Of a DNA stretch of 64,000 nucleotides, positions 1 through 9,828 are shown one piece after another (the stretch's first letter is position 1; every line of letters begins with the position of its first letter). Where the stretch lies: the NCBI GenBank assembly GCA_946902875.1, contig OX336348.1, positions 15,525,741-15,589,740 of the forward strand, in the 5' to 3' direction. The notes beneath the pieces are model-generated. The model was not told where the DNA came from, did no database searches, and saw nothing but the letters and a program-made list of their open reading frames with translations. The DNA is from Nematopogon swammerdamellus. Taxonomy: Eukaryota; Arthropoda; Insecta; Lepidoptera; Adelidae. The position numbers were made by a program, and so were the translations under genes.

Positions 1-650
1 AACCCTTAATGCAATGACTTAAGGTTTCATTTTAAAAATGACGCTGACGCGATGTTGCGATGTCGCGATGTCGCGAGTTATACATTTTTTACCCACCTAA
101 AAAAGTGCCAAGCGCCGCTAAAGAAGTTTTCACTTCAAAAAAATAAGGGGATCACACTTTTTCGTGGAGCCTATACTGGAACCTCTTTGACTGGAACGAA
201 CGAAAAGACATTTTCAATGTCAAAATCTCCTGAGCCGAGCGGCGGCGGCGCGGCGGTGCGGCGGCGCGTCGGCCGGCGCTTGGCTGGCGGCCGCGACGGA
301 GCGGCGCGGCGCACAGTGGGACAACCAATGTAGCAACTGAAAATTACTATCAAATTTTTTTTCTATGACGGAATTATATTTCCTTCATTTCATCATGATT
401 GATTACAGATGAATGAGTTATGAGAAGAAAATCTATTGAAATGGTGTTTTTCAGCTGATTTTTTGCTTACATGTATAATAATTGCACAATAAGCCCATAT
501 TAAAATGTAGACGGCACCTCGCGGAGATTGCATTCAAATATCCCGCTATACATTCATAATTTTTTTTTCAATATTTGGTCAAGTTCAAATTTGCATGATT
601 ATTGTTACTTAAAACAAGCTACAAAAAACAAAACAAAATATTTTTAAAAT
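1..650. other. No gene recognised; AT-rich DNA with a GC-rich patch
   Basis: I see no supported gene. The stretch is AT-rich except for a CpG-rich patch at about 233-325 made of GGC/GCG runs. Open frames over that patch are short, low in complexity and present on both strands, so they look like composition artefacts. Confidence 0.6.
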
Positions 651-1113
651 AAATATATAAGGTCTTTCAAAATTAGTTAATAGTACGCTAAGGGGGGGTT
701 CTCTATCATATAGGGAGTAAAAGCTATATAAAAAATTTTGGACCTTGGTTTTTTTTTTATGTAAAATGTTTTTTTATGTATTTAAATAAAAAAAAATGGT
801 GGTTGATTTTTATAGCCTAATCGATTCAGTTTCATAACAGTAACAAAAAAGTCTTCATTACCATTATGATGTAACACGTGTAAGTTGTCGTGTAAAAAAA
901 ATCACATTCTTTCTATTCCATCCTCATAAAATTAAAATTGTGGTTTTTCACAATTTCTGAAAGAAAGAGATCCATGTGTTAGGAAACGATTAAGAATTTT
1001 TTTTTTTACATTTTACAAAAATTTTTCGTTCTTCAAAAGTGATCTATTTCGAACCCCCCCCCCCCCCCCCCCTTTAGCGTAATATTAACTAATTTTGAAA
1101 GACTTTATATACC
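651..1113. mobile_element. MITE-like element with ~45-bp terminal inverted repeats
   Basis: The left end (GGTCTTTCAAAATTAGTTAA onwards, through TACGCTAAGGGGGGG) reappears as its reverse complement at about 1066-1113. The arms match over roughly 45 bp with few differences. The interior is AT-rich and non-coding. The G7 run of the left arm is matched by a C19 homopolymer (1054-1072) in the right arm, so the tract has expanded on one side. The flanks are TATATAA-like; I cannot fix a target duplication or superfamily. Confidence 0.6.
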
Positions 1114-1900
1114 ACAGGTTGCAGAATCACAAAAGAATGCCTTTCAATAATAACTACAATTCAACTGAGATGCTTTCAATGTCGCGTCAAAATCGCAACT
1201 GAATTATGCGTAACGAAAAACAGGTTACAAATGTTGATTTTCCTGGCATCTCACCTATTCATTCCCGGGCTTATCTGTTTCTTTTCATTAAATTAAGGCG
1301 GCGCGCCTTAATTAGTTATATAAGATTAAACAGCAAGTAACTTTCCAGGAATTTATTATAGTCAGATAATTGAGATTCCAGTTGCTAGATTGACCATTTC
1401 ACCCACAGTGCGGTGACGCGCGGCGCGGTATGGCAGTCTACCACATGAGTGTCATATCGTCAAAATTTAGTTGCATAATTCCATCCATAGTTAGGTAACC
1501 TACGCTTGGACATGTCGAAAATTCTGCCAGACAAACTGAAAAAGGAGAAGAACTGACAAACAAACTTCGCAATGTTTTGTTATTACCTTATAAGTATTAT
1601 ATTAAAGTAATTTACAATAATTAACCCATACTACCGCTCACCGCATAAAGTTAGTTTTGTTAATTTAATTTAGTAATAAATTGCCGCACTCGAACCATGA
1701 TTTTACAGATGTTAGTACAGTTATATATAAAAGATTCTCTTAGTTTACCTATGTCATTGTTTTTCAGTACAACTGAGATATCATCTGCAAGCATTTTTTG
1801 GAAGTGTTTGTCTGTCTGTTTTCCCCAATTTCATTGGTGCGACGTCAGTCAACAGCTTCTTTACTTCGTTTGATTTGATCATATGTTTATTATTTAACAT
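1114..1900. other. Intergenic DNA, nothing recognised
   Basis: This is AT-rich sequence without a supported open frame, RNA gene or recognisable repeat terminus. It is probably old, decayed repeat DNA, but nothing in it shows that directly. Confidence 0.5.
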
Positions 1901-1904
1901 TTTT

Positions 1905-2150
1905 GACGTGATAACGTCACGTCTTATAAATTGATGAACACCGGCTGTACGCACGAAAAAGTGTCACGTTCCATCTGAACCTGTGTGTGCAAGCGAGAGC
2001 GCGTAACAAGCGATAGAGAGGCATAAAAGGAGAGTAGGAAATACAAAATATATTTGTCCGTCGCGAGCCTCGAACCCGCGGTCCCTGCCACCAATATTGT
2101 ATGACCGAGCAGACGTCTTAACCACCCGGCTAAATCGATCATGTACTAGC
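1905..2150 (-). mobile_element. tRNA-derived SINE (family 1), minus strand
   Basis: Read on the minus strand, the head holds a pol III A-box-like TAGCCGGGTGGTTAAGACG and a B-box-like GGTTCGAGGCTC at tRNA spacing. A body then runs to about 1905. The body (TGCGCACACAGG...GAACGTTACAC on the other strand) is repeated in the opposite orientation at about 30985-31085, which shows that it is a dispersed repeat. Internal pol III boxes are the expected promoter of tRNA SINEs. Confidence 0.7.
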
Positions 2151-3094
2151 GAAGCGAATTCGGTCAACAGTAGGTGAAGATTTCATTGCGTTGAGTCTTT
2201 TGGAGCGACATCTAGCGTCGATAGTAAATGAAATAGTTCAGCGGTAGTTTACTTGATTCGCAGTTAGGTAGGTGTTGCAACGTTGTAGTATGCGCTTTGA
2301 TATGTAGATGGCGTTATGTAGGATTATTGATAAATTAGGTAGATTTAATTATGTGTTATGTAGAAATTTACAAATTTAAAGTTTATATTGATAATTAATA
2401 TTATTAGTTTTTAAAGTAATTTACGATTTAAGAATGAAACTTCTAAGCACAATAGCTGCGAACCCGGCTTCGCTCGGGTAAACTAAACTTGCACTACAAT
2501 ATTTGATATGTAGTGGATTTTTTGGCATTTTAGGTTTTTTATGTATAAAATAAACAAAAATTAATAGTCGTTATTTTCTCATATTTTTTTTTAGTTATTA
2601 TCACATCTTTAAATATGAATAATTTAACAGAGTTATGTAAAATCACACAAATTCATTCATCTATATTATAGTGATTCAAACATAAGCCTAAAGGCATTAT
2701 CTGCCAGTCATGCCTGAGATTGTGAGTATGGTAGATGGGTAGTGCGGGTAATTTCTGATTTGTATATAAAAAGTTAAATTACAAATTTAAAAAATCCCGA
2801 CCCTTAAAAAGTCTAATATAATTTCCGTTTACTTACTTAAAGGCGTCGGGGGCCGCTAAGTAAATTCCCGCGCTGCTCTGAGTTTTTATATTTTACGCGA
2901 CGCATCTTCTTTATATTAACCCTGAAGCGTCTGCAGCTTCCTCGTTTGTTTTATCTCGATAGCCAGTGGAGGTTCTTTAGATAAATTAATTAAACGCGGA
3001 GCACACTTATAAACCAACTTTATTGTACGAAAAGGAACACGGAACAGGCAGAGACAATACAGAGCATAGCCGATGTGAGATTCATACACCCTAA
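2151..3094. other. Non-coding AT-rich region with a decayed Helitron-type terminus
   Basis: No gene is visible. At about 2452-2490 the string AGCTGCGAACCCGGCTTCGC resembles, in reverse, the hairpin-bearing 3' termini of the Helitrons found elsewhere in this window, so it may mark a decayed copy. The rest is AT-rich and unassigned. Confidence 0.4.
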
Positions 3095-3255
3095 AAAAAT
3101 TTAAACACCGTAACATTGCTTAAAAAAGAAAAAAAAAACAAAAACAATTTTGAGGGATTCGAACCCATGCTCAAAAAATACAAATCCTACACTCTTACCA
3201 CTGAGCCACGAAATCACATAAACGACCAAACGAATATCGGATTCCCTTGGATGGC
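3095..3255 (-). mobile_element. tRNA-derived SINE (family 2), minus strand
   Basis: On the minus strand there is a tRNA-like head with A box TGGCTCAGTGGTAAGAG and B box GGGTTCGAATCCCTC. The same sequence, including the AAACACCGTAACATTGC flank, recurs at about 17185-17340 in the same orientation. Two matching copies with pol III boxes and an A/T-rich tail support a SINE rather than a tRNA gene. Confidence 0.7.
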
Positions 3256-3539
3256 TTTCGGCTTTCTTAGGAGGACAACTGTCACTGAGAGACAGAGAAT
3301 TGGCCCCGAGACACTCATCCTTTCAATTTATTCTGCTCTGGTACTTTAGAACCGTTCCCAGTAGTCTTACCACTTTATGACGTTATCACATAAAACTATC
3401 GTCCGTAAACCGAATTTACAGACAACCAATTTTTTTTACTTTTAGTGCAGTATTTTACTTAGTTAGGTATATATTTGATTTATTTTAATGAGAATTAAAT
3501 AAGTGCAAACCTATGTAAAAGTGTTGTTGCTAGTCGATA

Positions 3540-3725
3540 TTAGCAGATATGTACATAGAATAGAAGAATAGAATATAATAGAATAACGTTTATTTCCTCT
3601 TCACATCAGTAATACAGATCATTATACACATGGGCTTGGGCTTATAGTTAATTAATCCATATGTTATGTTTCTCTGTGCATTACCTTAGTGTAGTGTAGT
3701 AGATACTTCATTGAATATAAGGGTA
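3540..3725 (-). mobile_element. Retroposon 3' tail with (TTCTA)n-type repeat
   Basis: Seen on the minus strand, the sequence ends in AATAAACGTTATTCTATTAT and then TTCTATTCT repeats, as lepidopteran non-LTR elements and SINEs often do. No coding sequence is attached. A similar AATAGAATAGAAAC motif occurs near 17540. Confidence 0.4.
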
Positions 3726-4488
3726 TTGTTGCGGCTGGCATTACGACATTTATTCAATGAAGAATAAATAGAGATGAAGGCTGATATAATGTCAATTTTC
3801 TGATCTACAAAAATTACTGGCACGTTCTAAATTATTTTTTTTTCAAAGCAATGTCATTTTCTCGCCTTTTATATAGATCGTCGTAACAGCCGGGACATTA
3901 AGATAGCTCTTACACGTTGGAAAGAAAGTACAGTTTCCTTTGTTTGCAAAGCATGTCGTTTTCTCGCCTTCCACAGGACCAGATGGCCGTAACAGCCGCG
4001 TTTTCTGACAGTTCGCATTACCGCGCAAGCCGCTATAAGGAACTTTGTTCCAATATTCCAATTACATAACTGAGTACTTTCTTTATACATTACTATGACG
4101 CCACTCTCGAAATCGAGAATAAATCCGATTTTTGTTATAAAAAATGTCAGTGCCTATCATAATAAAATATATGGAATAGTTTTTTTTTATTTCAAAGTAA
4201 ATTTTTGGGTTACTCTTACTTTTCATCTTTTACGTCAACTTGCCTGTATGGAAAGTTGATATTTAATTGTGTATTTTACGGGCATTGCCTCCCCCCTACT
4301 ATGGGCGAGAAAAGCGGTATCAACCTGAATGTTCTTCAATAAATATATTGTTTTATTCGTCCTATTTAGACAAACAATAATTGGTAGGTTTTACTGGATT
4401 TCACAAAGGCAAAATGCCGATAGGCACTGTGGACAATTTGTTTCATTCCATATTTTTTTCTGCCTAATTCTGACAATTGATACACAGT
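3726..4488. repeat. Unassigned region with a ~108-bp imperfect direct repeat
   Basis: The motif AAAGCAATGTCATTTTCTCG (about 3845) returns about 108 bp on as AAAGCATGTCGTTTTCTCG (about 3948), each followed by a GTAACAGCCG-containing stretch. The overlapping open frames are short and shared between both strands. I see no gene. Confidence 0.4.
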
Positions 4489-4802
4489 GTAGGGCCAAAT
4501 GCGTGCGTGCGATTCGGATAAAGTGGAGATGGCTCCTTTAAAATTATGTTTTTTTACGTCACACCTTTGAAAACGCAAACACAAACACGATGGATTCCCA
4601 AAAGAATTATTTTATAATAATATATTTTTATTGTTTTACTTTATTAGATGAAAATTTGAAAAGCTACAACATGATTTTTATTTAAAGATTTATTTTTGTG
4701 TTTTCTTTGTTTTTGACGTGAATTTGATGAAACCTGCTGCCGGTTTTTTACAAAAAAATTGCGTCACGAAAATTATGTACTTTTGGCGACTTAGATCTCG
4801 TG
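4489..4802 (+). repeat. Dispersed repeat R1, uninterrupted copy (empty Helitron site)
   Basis: The run from GTGCGTGCGATTCGGATAAA through CGATGGATTCCC to TTTTGGCGACTTAGATCTC is repeated at 18370-18499 plus 24936-25238, where it is split by a 6.4-kb Helitron. Here the two halves are contiguous at 4622/4623, so this copy records the site before insertion. It does not code for protein. Confidence 0.75.
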
Positions 4803-4829
4803 ATGGCCGGGGGTGAGGAATGTGAATTT

Positions 4830-4985
4830 TTTTTATAACCAGTTTGGTGGTTTATAAAAATTATAAGGGTTAATTTATAGAAGATTCGTCACTACGCTCC
4901 GCACCTTCTATAAATTAACCGTAACTTAATAGAGACCATGTCGAGGCAGCCCGTGTCGTTTTTGCATACATGTATAATCAAAATC
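4830..4985. repeat. Dispersed hairpin repeat
   Basis: GGTTAATTTATAGAAG (4868-4883) is the exact reverse complement of CTTCTATAAATTAACC (4905-4920). This gives a 16-bp stem with a 21-nt loop. A related, more decayed copy lies at about 17030-17170 (GGGTTAATATATAGAAG, then CATGTCGTTTTTG). Confidence 0.55.
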
Positions 4986-5289
4986 AATGTTTTTGTGGTT
5001 AAAAAAAAGTAAAGTTTCCATCTTGCATGAAAATTTAAAAATTAAATGTTGTATGGAAAATCTTTTCCTTTATTTGTTTAAAGTAAACTAAATAATATAT
5101 ATTATTCTATATATTTAGTAATTTATATGTATTAAACATGTATGGCTTATATTTTACTAGCATGTAATTATATGTATGTATTAATAAGTACTCTTATTAT
5201 TATTTTTATCTCCAATTGTCACGCAACTCTTTTGCTACTACCTACTTACATTCCACTATATTATCGAATCTCAAACATCCAAAGGTTGA

Positions 5290-5412
5290 CTGTAAGAAAT
5301 CTCTGTAAGGGATAAGTCCGCCTTTGCACCTTATGTAAATTTTACAATGTATTTGTTACTGTTTAATGTTTACTGGAGCAATAAAGAATTTTCTATCTAT
5401 CTATCTATCTAA
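5290..5412 (+). mobile_element. LINE/SINE 3' end with (TCTA)n tail
   Basis: GCAATAAAGAATTT contains a polyadenylation signal and leads straight into TCTATCTATCTATCTATCTA at 5386-5411. This layout is typical of CR1/Jockey-type retroposon 3' ends. No coding sequence is preserved upstream. Confidence 0.45.
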
Positions 5413-5900
5413 ATAAACTACGCGTACAGCAAAAAACTAAAATTCCTATTTTAACTTGGTCTACGCAATAAGCTTACTAGCAATTTGCTAGCAAACCTCC
5501 CCACTGCAAAGCCACGCCCCCCATCGTATTTGTGCGGAACCTTCGGTTTGCGGGTTCGACTGTACTTGGTCTGTGTTTTTTTTAAATGTTAGTAACCTAT
5601 TGGCTTTATTTCTAGTAGACACTACTAAAGTTAAAATTTAGTTATTCATGTCATTGTTGTCATTTTGAGAAAGAAAAACAGGAGTAAACGAATTATTTAG
5701 GAATCTTAATTTTAAGCACACAAATTTTAGGTGATTTTAGTTGCAAGTGATATAAGACACGTCTAAACTCGACAAAAATTGACAAATGCGCTTTAAATTT
5801 TTATAAAATAATTAACTCATCGTCCATAGGTTTTATTTCACAAATAAACGAAAAAAATTGCAATAAATGTTTTAATAAAGAATTTAATAATAACAAGTAA
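5413..5900. other. Intergenic DNA, nothing recognised
   Basis: No supported open frame. The stretch TTTGCGGGTTCGACTGTACT near 5547 has a B-box-like core, but no A box is seen at tRNA spacing, so I do not call a tRNA or SINE. Confidence 0.4.
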
Positions 5901-5902
5901 AA

Positions 5903-6170
5903 AGCCACCTCCATAGTTTTGAGCCGTTGCGGCAATTTATCGATCGACGCGCGAGCGCGACATTCGCTTGTTTTGGAACACGCAAATGTTCTCGCACCGC
6001 GGCGTCTCGTTTTAGTAATAGTTGAAGTATCACCTGCTGCGCTACTAGCAGCGGTGCCACGTGGCCGCGCGTGCGGAGCGCCACACCGTGGGCGGAGTCT
6101 CTTCCCTTCCCCTCGCAATCTCTACCCCTGTTTCACCCCCTCAAATATCTACTGCGGCCGATATGACAGG
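5903..6170 (+). repeat. Dispersed repeat R2 (copy also at 31.1 kb)
   Basis: AGCCACCTCCATAGTTTTGA, then CGGCAATTTATCGATCGACG and TTTTGGAACACGCAAATGTT, recur at about 31099-31345 in the same orientation. The end motif TCGTTTTAGTAATAGTTGAA is shared too. The GC-rich part drives short open frames on both strands, and I do not regard these as genes. Confidence 0.55.
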
Positions 6171-6172
6171 GC

Positions 6173-6452
6173 CTTAATTATGGAACAGCTGAGAGACGGA
6201 TATTACCAATAATTTTGTCATGGGCCTCCACTGTTAATAAAATGCAGTGCAGTATACTGTTGACCATGCTGTTGTGTATTTGGGCTCCAGACTATTTTAG
6301 GAGGGTCAAGCGTATGTGGCATTGATTCGCGTGAAGTCTTTAGAAGGGCTATGTATTGAGGAGCTTGATTGTGAGAAATTGGCAGGTAAGAAACCGCGTA
6401 ACAAAGATGCAATGAGAGAGTTGGTAAGGATGAGGGGTTTGCGTAATGAATG
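6173..6452 (+). pseudogene. Helitron-type Pif1-like helicase C-terminal remnant, copy 1
   Basis: Translation in shifting frames gives [15 protein letters not shown], a KMQ remnant of helicase motif V (TVHKMQG in the 26-kb copy), VVYLGSRLF and [16 protein letters not shown]. The last corresponds to motif VI, usually YVALSR, with S changed to I here. A 2-nt insertion after KMQ and a TAG after SRLF show that it is dead. In Helitrons this domain is the C-terminal part of the Rep-helicase that unwinds DNA in rolling-circle transposition. The HUH Rep domain is absent. About 35 bp downstream a long palindrome begins, as in the other copy at 25.2-26.2 kb. Confidence 0.75.
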
Positions 6453-6744
6453 ATACGAGCAAAAATCAAACTAAAAACAAGTAAATAAAAAAATAGGTAA
6501 AAAAACTTTTAAGTTAAACGGTTTTATTAAAAAAAAACTAGATAAAAAACATCAGCTGTAAAAAAAACTAGAAAATAATAAGGACACAAACCTGTGCCTT
6601 CTTAAGATTTTACGTCTGGGTAAGAAATCGTGCAATACTAGCGTGCTGTCTTCTCATGTCGGATGCCAAAGGGCACTTTGTGTCGCTGCGTCAGCGTAAT
6701 CTATACATATAATAAAATAGTAAAAGTAAGAACGTCTGTACATT

Positions 6745-7330
6745 GAATGTATTCGGAAAAAAACTAACCAGGGTGGCTTAAAATGAGATTGAACATGTTA
6801 GAACAGTTTTTATAATTTTTGTTTGTTTGTTTGTTTGTTTGTCTGTACGCGCATCACGCAAAAACCACTGGACGGAATTAGACGAAACTTTGTATAGTGG
6901 CAGTTTATATGCCGGGTTAGGATAATACGTAAAAAAAATATCAAGAATAAAAAAAAAAATTAAACAATTATAAACATTATTGCGCGTTTAAAATCACGTA
7001 GTCCAAAGTACATAATTATATCTTGAGAACTGGCAGCAAATACAATTTGAATAAAATATTCATTCGAAATTTAAAAATAAGTAGATACAACGAAAATGAC
7101 AGTTTTTCTTCTTTATAACTTTAACACAATAGTCTATACATATTTATTCTTTCTATACATATAATAAAATCGTAAATGCAAAAATGCCTACTTGTACGCC
7201 CATCTCGCAAAAACCAATGAACGGAATTTGACGAAACTTTTTATAGTGACAGTGTATATCCCGGATTAACGTAATAATTAAAAAATATAATAAAAATCAC
7301 GTAATCCAAAGTAAAGGTAAAAAACAATTT
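6745..7330 (+). other. 5' half of Helitron 1, non-coding
   Basis: This contains a (TTTG)n run at about 6823-6842 and two related blocks with ACGAAACTTTGTATAGTGG / ACGAAACTTTTTATAGTGA, about 360 bp apart, each preceded by a TATACATATAATAAAAT-like string (6703 and 7156). The 5' terminus therefore looks internally duplicated. No coding potential seen. Confidence 0.5.
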
Positions 7331-7449
7331 TAAATGTCATGTTGACAACGGAGAACTGTCATCTCGACGTGAGCTGGCCGGTGACAAATTGTTTGATAAA
7401 TAAAAAAAAATAATTGAAAGTCGAAGTTATGTCGCTGTCATTGGTGCAA

Positions 7450-7930
7450 TAAAATTTATATATCTGTTGCCCGCGGCTTCGCTCGCGTGAAATTCGTATT
7501 TCAAAAATAGAAAGTAAGTAACTTATGGCGGGCCCGAAGGCGGATCTGCGCTCACGTAAATGATGATATTCTTTCTCGATGAAAGTGACAAAGGGCGAGG
7601 CGGAAGGCGGAGCTGAGTTCAGGAAGGAGAAAAATATTCTTGAAGAAAGTAAGTAATTAAGGGCGACCGAAGGCCGAGCTCTATTCTGGAAGACCATAAA
7701 CCTTCTCGAAGAAAGTAAGTAACTATGGGCGAGGCCGCAGACCGAGCTGCGTTCAGGAAGAAGCTAAACCATCTTGAGGAAAGTAAGTAACTAAGGGAGA
7801 GGCCGAAGGCCGTGTTCTATTCGGGAAGACCATAAACCATCTCGAAGAAAGCAAGTAACTAAGGGCGAGGCCGAAGGCCGAGCTGCGTTCAGAAAGAAGC
7901 TAAACCATCTCGAATAAAGTTAATTAATAT
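7450..7930 (+). repeat. ~68-bp repeat array, left bracket of the captured frame
   Basis: Starts with an inverted Helitron-type 3' hairpin (TTGCCCGCGGCTTCGCTCGC at about 7467), then about seven degenerate units with the core GGGCGAGGCCGAAGGCCGAG, GCTGCGTTCAGG and GAAAGTAAGTAACTAAGG. The core GGCC-GAA-GGCC can fold into a mini-hairpin. The array is in the opposite orientation to the one at 8520-8770, so the two bracket the open frame between them. Confidence 0.75.
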
Positions 7931-7962
7931 TAAGATTGAGTTAATTTAATTTAAATTTTATT

Positions 7963-8433
7963 ATAAAGTCCACGCTTCTGACGGCAAATATACCGTGCAT
8001 CCTAGAACCTCGCGGTTATTCCCGGCTAGATGACAAGAGGCCCGATGCTATCACCTTAGTGCCATGGACTAAGGGTAGTTCTTTGATATGGGACGCCACT
8101 TGTGTTCTCACATTGGCTCCAAGTCACGTTAGGTCATCTTCAAGAGCGGCTGGCGCGGCCGAGGCTGGGGCGGAGAACCTCAAACGCAACAAATATAGAA
8201 ATATAATTCAAGATTTCGAATTTGTTGCGTTTGCGGTTGAAACCCTCGGTCCGTGGAGCAGTGAAGCCAAAAGAGGCTTGGGTCTCTGCTGGTTGACGCA
8301 ACTGGTGTCCCGCCATCAAAGGCTTATGTACTTCATTCAAAGGGTAAGCCTTGCCATCCAGCGGGGTAATGCCGCAAGTGCTCTAAGAACATTTGAAAAT
8401 GCCAGTTTTGATAGTTATTTTAATGTTTGTTAG
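7963..8433 (+). CDS. KRPD...TLVPW domain fragment carried by Helitron 1
   Basis: The frame is open from before 7963 to TAG at 8431-8433. The first ATG (8059) lies inside the domain, so the true start is missing. Readable motifs are IPCILEPRGYSRLDDKRPD at the N-terminus, then AITLVPWTKG, LIWDATCVLTLAPSHV, FVAFAVETLGPW, and SLAIQRGNAAS near the end. This module recurs at the C-terminus of predicted retroelement-like proteins in many animals (family knowledge from memory). The spaced P-D ... D-x-T residues recall a PD-(D/E)XK restriction-like endonuclease; that reading is inference. It is cut off at the 5' side by the 68-bp repeats, so it is probably a captured fragment rather than a working gene. 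Confidence 0.6.
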   Translation: MKSTLLTANIPCILEPRGYSRLDDKRPDAITLVPWTKGSSLIWDATCVLTLAPSHVRSSSRAAGAAEAGAENLKRNKYRNIIQDFEFVAFAVETLGPWSSEAKRGLGLCWLTQLVSRHQRLMYFIQRVSLAIQRGNAASALRTFENASFDSYFNVC

Positions 8434-8514
8434 GTAGGTTTTAATTCTTTAGTTATTAATATAATTTTTTTATTTTTATGAAATAAATCGATTGAGTAAG
8501 CGATATTATATTCT

Positions 8515-8775
8515 ATCGAAGAAAGGAAGTCTTTAAGGGCGAGGCCCGAAGGCGGAAGAAGGTTTTTGGTTTACCTAAACGCAGCTCGGTCTTCGGCCTC
8601 GCACTTAGTTCCTTCCTTTCTTCCAGAAGGGTTATCGTCTTCCTGAACGCAGCTCGGCCTTCGGCCTCGCCCTTACTTACTTCCTTTATTTGAGAAAGGT
8701 TTATCGTTTACTTGAAAGCAGCTCGGCCTTCGGCCTCGCCCTTAGTTAGTTACTTTCTTTGAGAAGGTTTATCGG
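8515..8775 (-). repeat. ~68-bp repeat array, right bracket
   Basis: About four units in reverse orientation (CTGAACGCAGCTCGGCCTTC, GGCCTCGCCCTTA) lead into the Helitron 1 3' hairpin. Together with 7450-7930 they form an imperfect inverted repeat around the captured frame. Confidence 0.75.
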
Positions 8776-9115
8776 TTTAGCGAGCGAAGCCGCGGGCAAC
8801 AGCTAATAAGTAATAAATTGAGACTTTTAACAGACGAATATAAAAACGTAGGACGCATGTTTAAGCATATTATACGCCCCACGTTTTTATATTAGTCTGT
8901 AAAAAGTCTCAATTTATTGCTTATTCCGCTGACGCAGCGAACAAAGTGCCCTTTGGCATCCGACATGAGAAGACAGCACGCTAGTATTGCACGATTTCTT
9001 ACCCAGACGTAAAATCTTAAGAAGGACCAGGTTTGTGTCCTTACAGCTGATGTTTTTTTCTAGTTTTTTTTTTAATAAAACCGTTTCACTTAAAAGTTTT
9101 TTTACCTATTTTTTT

Positions 9116-9387
9116 TCTTTTCATTTTCGACTTTGCATTTTCTCCAATGAGGAAATATAAAAAGCGAGTACATGCTTAGTACTAATACATATAAAAAAAA
9201 ACACCATTTTAAAATGTTAATTATAGGAAATTTAATTATCTACAACAATGAGTAAACTCTTTTATAGCTAAAATGCACGGAAATGAAGATATAAGCAAAA
9301 ATCTGAAGAAAGTGACGTTTTTTTTTTGGTTTTTTCAATATGGTGGCGGGCGCGGACGCGGGGGAATTGTGCATTTTATATTTTAAA
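9116..9387. other. Spacer between the palindrome and Helitron 2
   Basis: AT-rich DNA with no recognised gene. A CG-rich patch (GGTGGCGGGCGCGGACGCGG at about 9342) lies just outside the Helitron 2 end. The overlapping minus-strand open frame (9240-9503) runs into the repeat array and is not credible as a gene. Confidence 0.5.
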
Positions 9388-9828
9388 CTAGCTGTAGCCC
9401 ACGGCTTCGCTCGCGTGAAATTCGTGTTCCAAAGAAGAATGTAAGTAACTAAGGGCGAGGCCGAAGACCGAGCTGCGTTCAGGTAATCGATAAACCTTCT
9501 CAAAGAAAGTAACTAACTAAGGGCAAGGCCGAAGGCCGAGCTGCTTTCAGGTAAACGATAAACCTTTCTCAAATAAAGGAAGCAAGTAAGGGCGAGGCCG
9601 AAGACCGAGCTGCGTTCAGGAAGACGATAACCCTTCTGGAAGAAAGGAAGGAACTAATTGCGAGGCCGAAGACCGAGCTGCGTTCAGGTAAACCAAAAAC
9701 CTTCTTCCGCCTTCGGGCCTCGCCCTTAAAGAATTCCTTTCTTTGATAGAGTATAATATCGTTTACTCAATAGATTTATTTCATAAAAATAAAAAAATAA
9801 TATTAATAACTAAATAATTAAAACCTAC

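Larger units (their letters stand above)
6700..8806 (+). mobile_element. Non-autonomous Helitron 1 (plus strand)
   Basis: The 5' end is TCTATACATATAATAAAAT and the 3' end is the hairpin GCGAGCGAAGCCGCGGGC followed by AACAGCTAA, fitting the Helitron TC...CTRR rule. Insertion is exactly between A and T: the flanks ...CAGCGTAA and TAAGTAATAAATTG join to the palindrome sequence seen uninterrupted near 25410 (CAGCGGAATAAGTAAT). The interior carries two opposed arrays of a ~68-bp repeat around the open frame at 7963-8433. No Rep or helicase domain is present, so it must have been mobilised in trans. Confidence 0.85.
6487..9115. mobile_element. Long palindromic (foldback) element, copy 1, split by a Helitron
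   Basis: The left arm (6487-6699, starting near AGGTAAAAAAACTTTTAAGT and including CGTCTGGGTAAGAAATCGTG) is the reverse complement of the right arm (about 8940-9115). The central part is at 8807-8940 (TAAGTAATAAATTGAGACTT ... loop ... AAGTCTCAATTTATTGC). A 2,107-bp Helitron sits between AA and TAAG, so the original element was about 520 bp. The intact paralogue at 25239-25705 has arms of 221 bp. No open frame lies in the palindrome. Confidence 0.8.

Noticed and set aside
52..353. Opposed 93- and 60-codon frames at the window start
   Set aside because: They overlap on a GC-rich patch with Arg/Ala runs and show no domain.
3150..3215. A functional tRNA gene at 3.15 kb (also at 17.25 kb)
   Set aside because: The A and B boxes are present, but the body between and after them matches between the two loci as a SINE, and the cloverleaf is poor.
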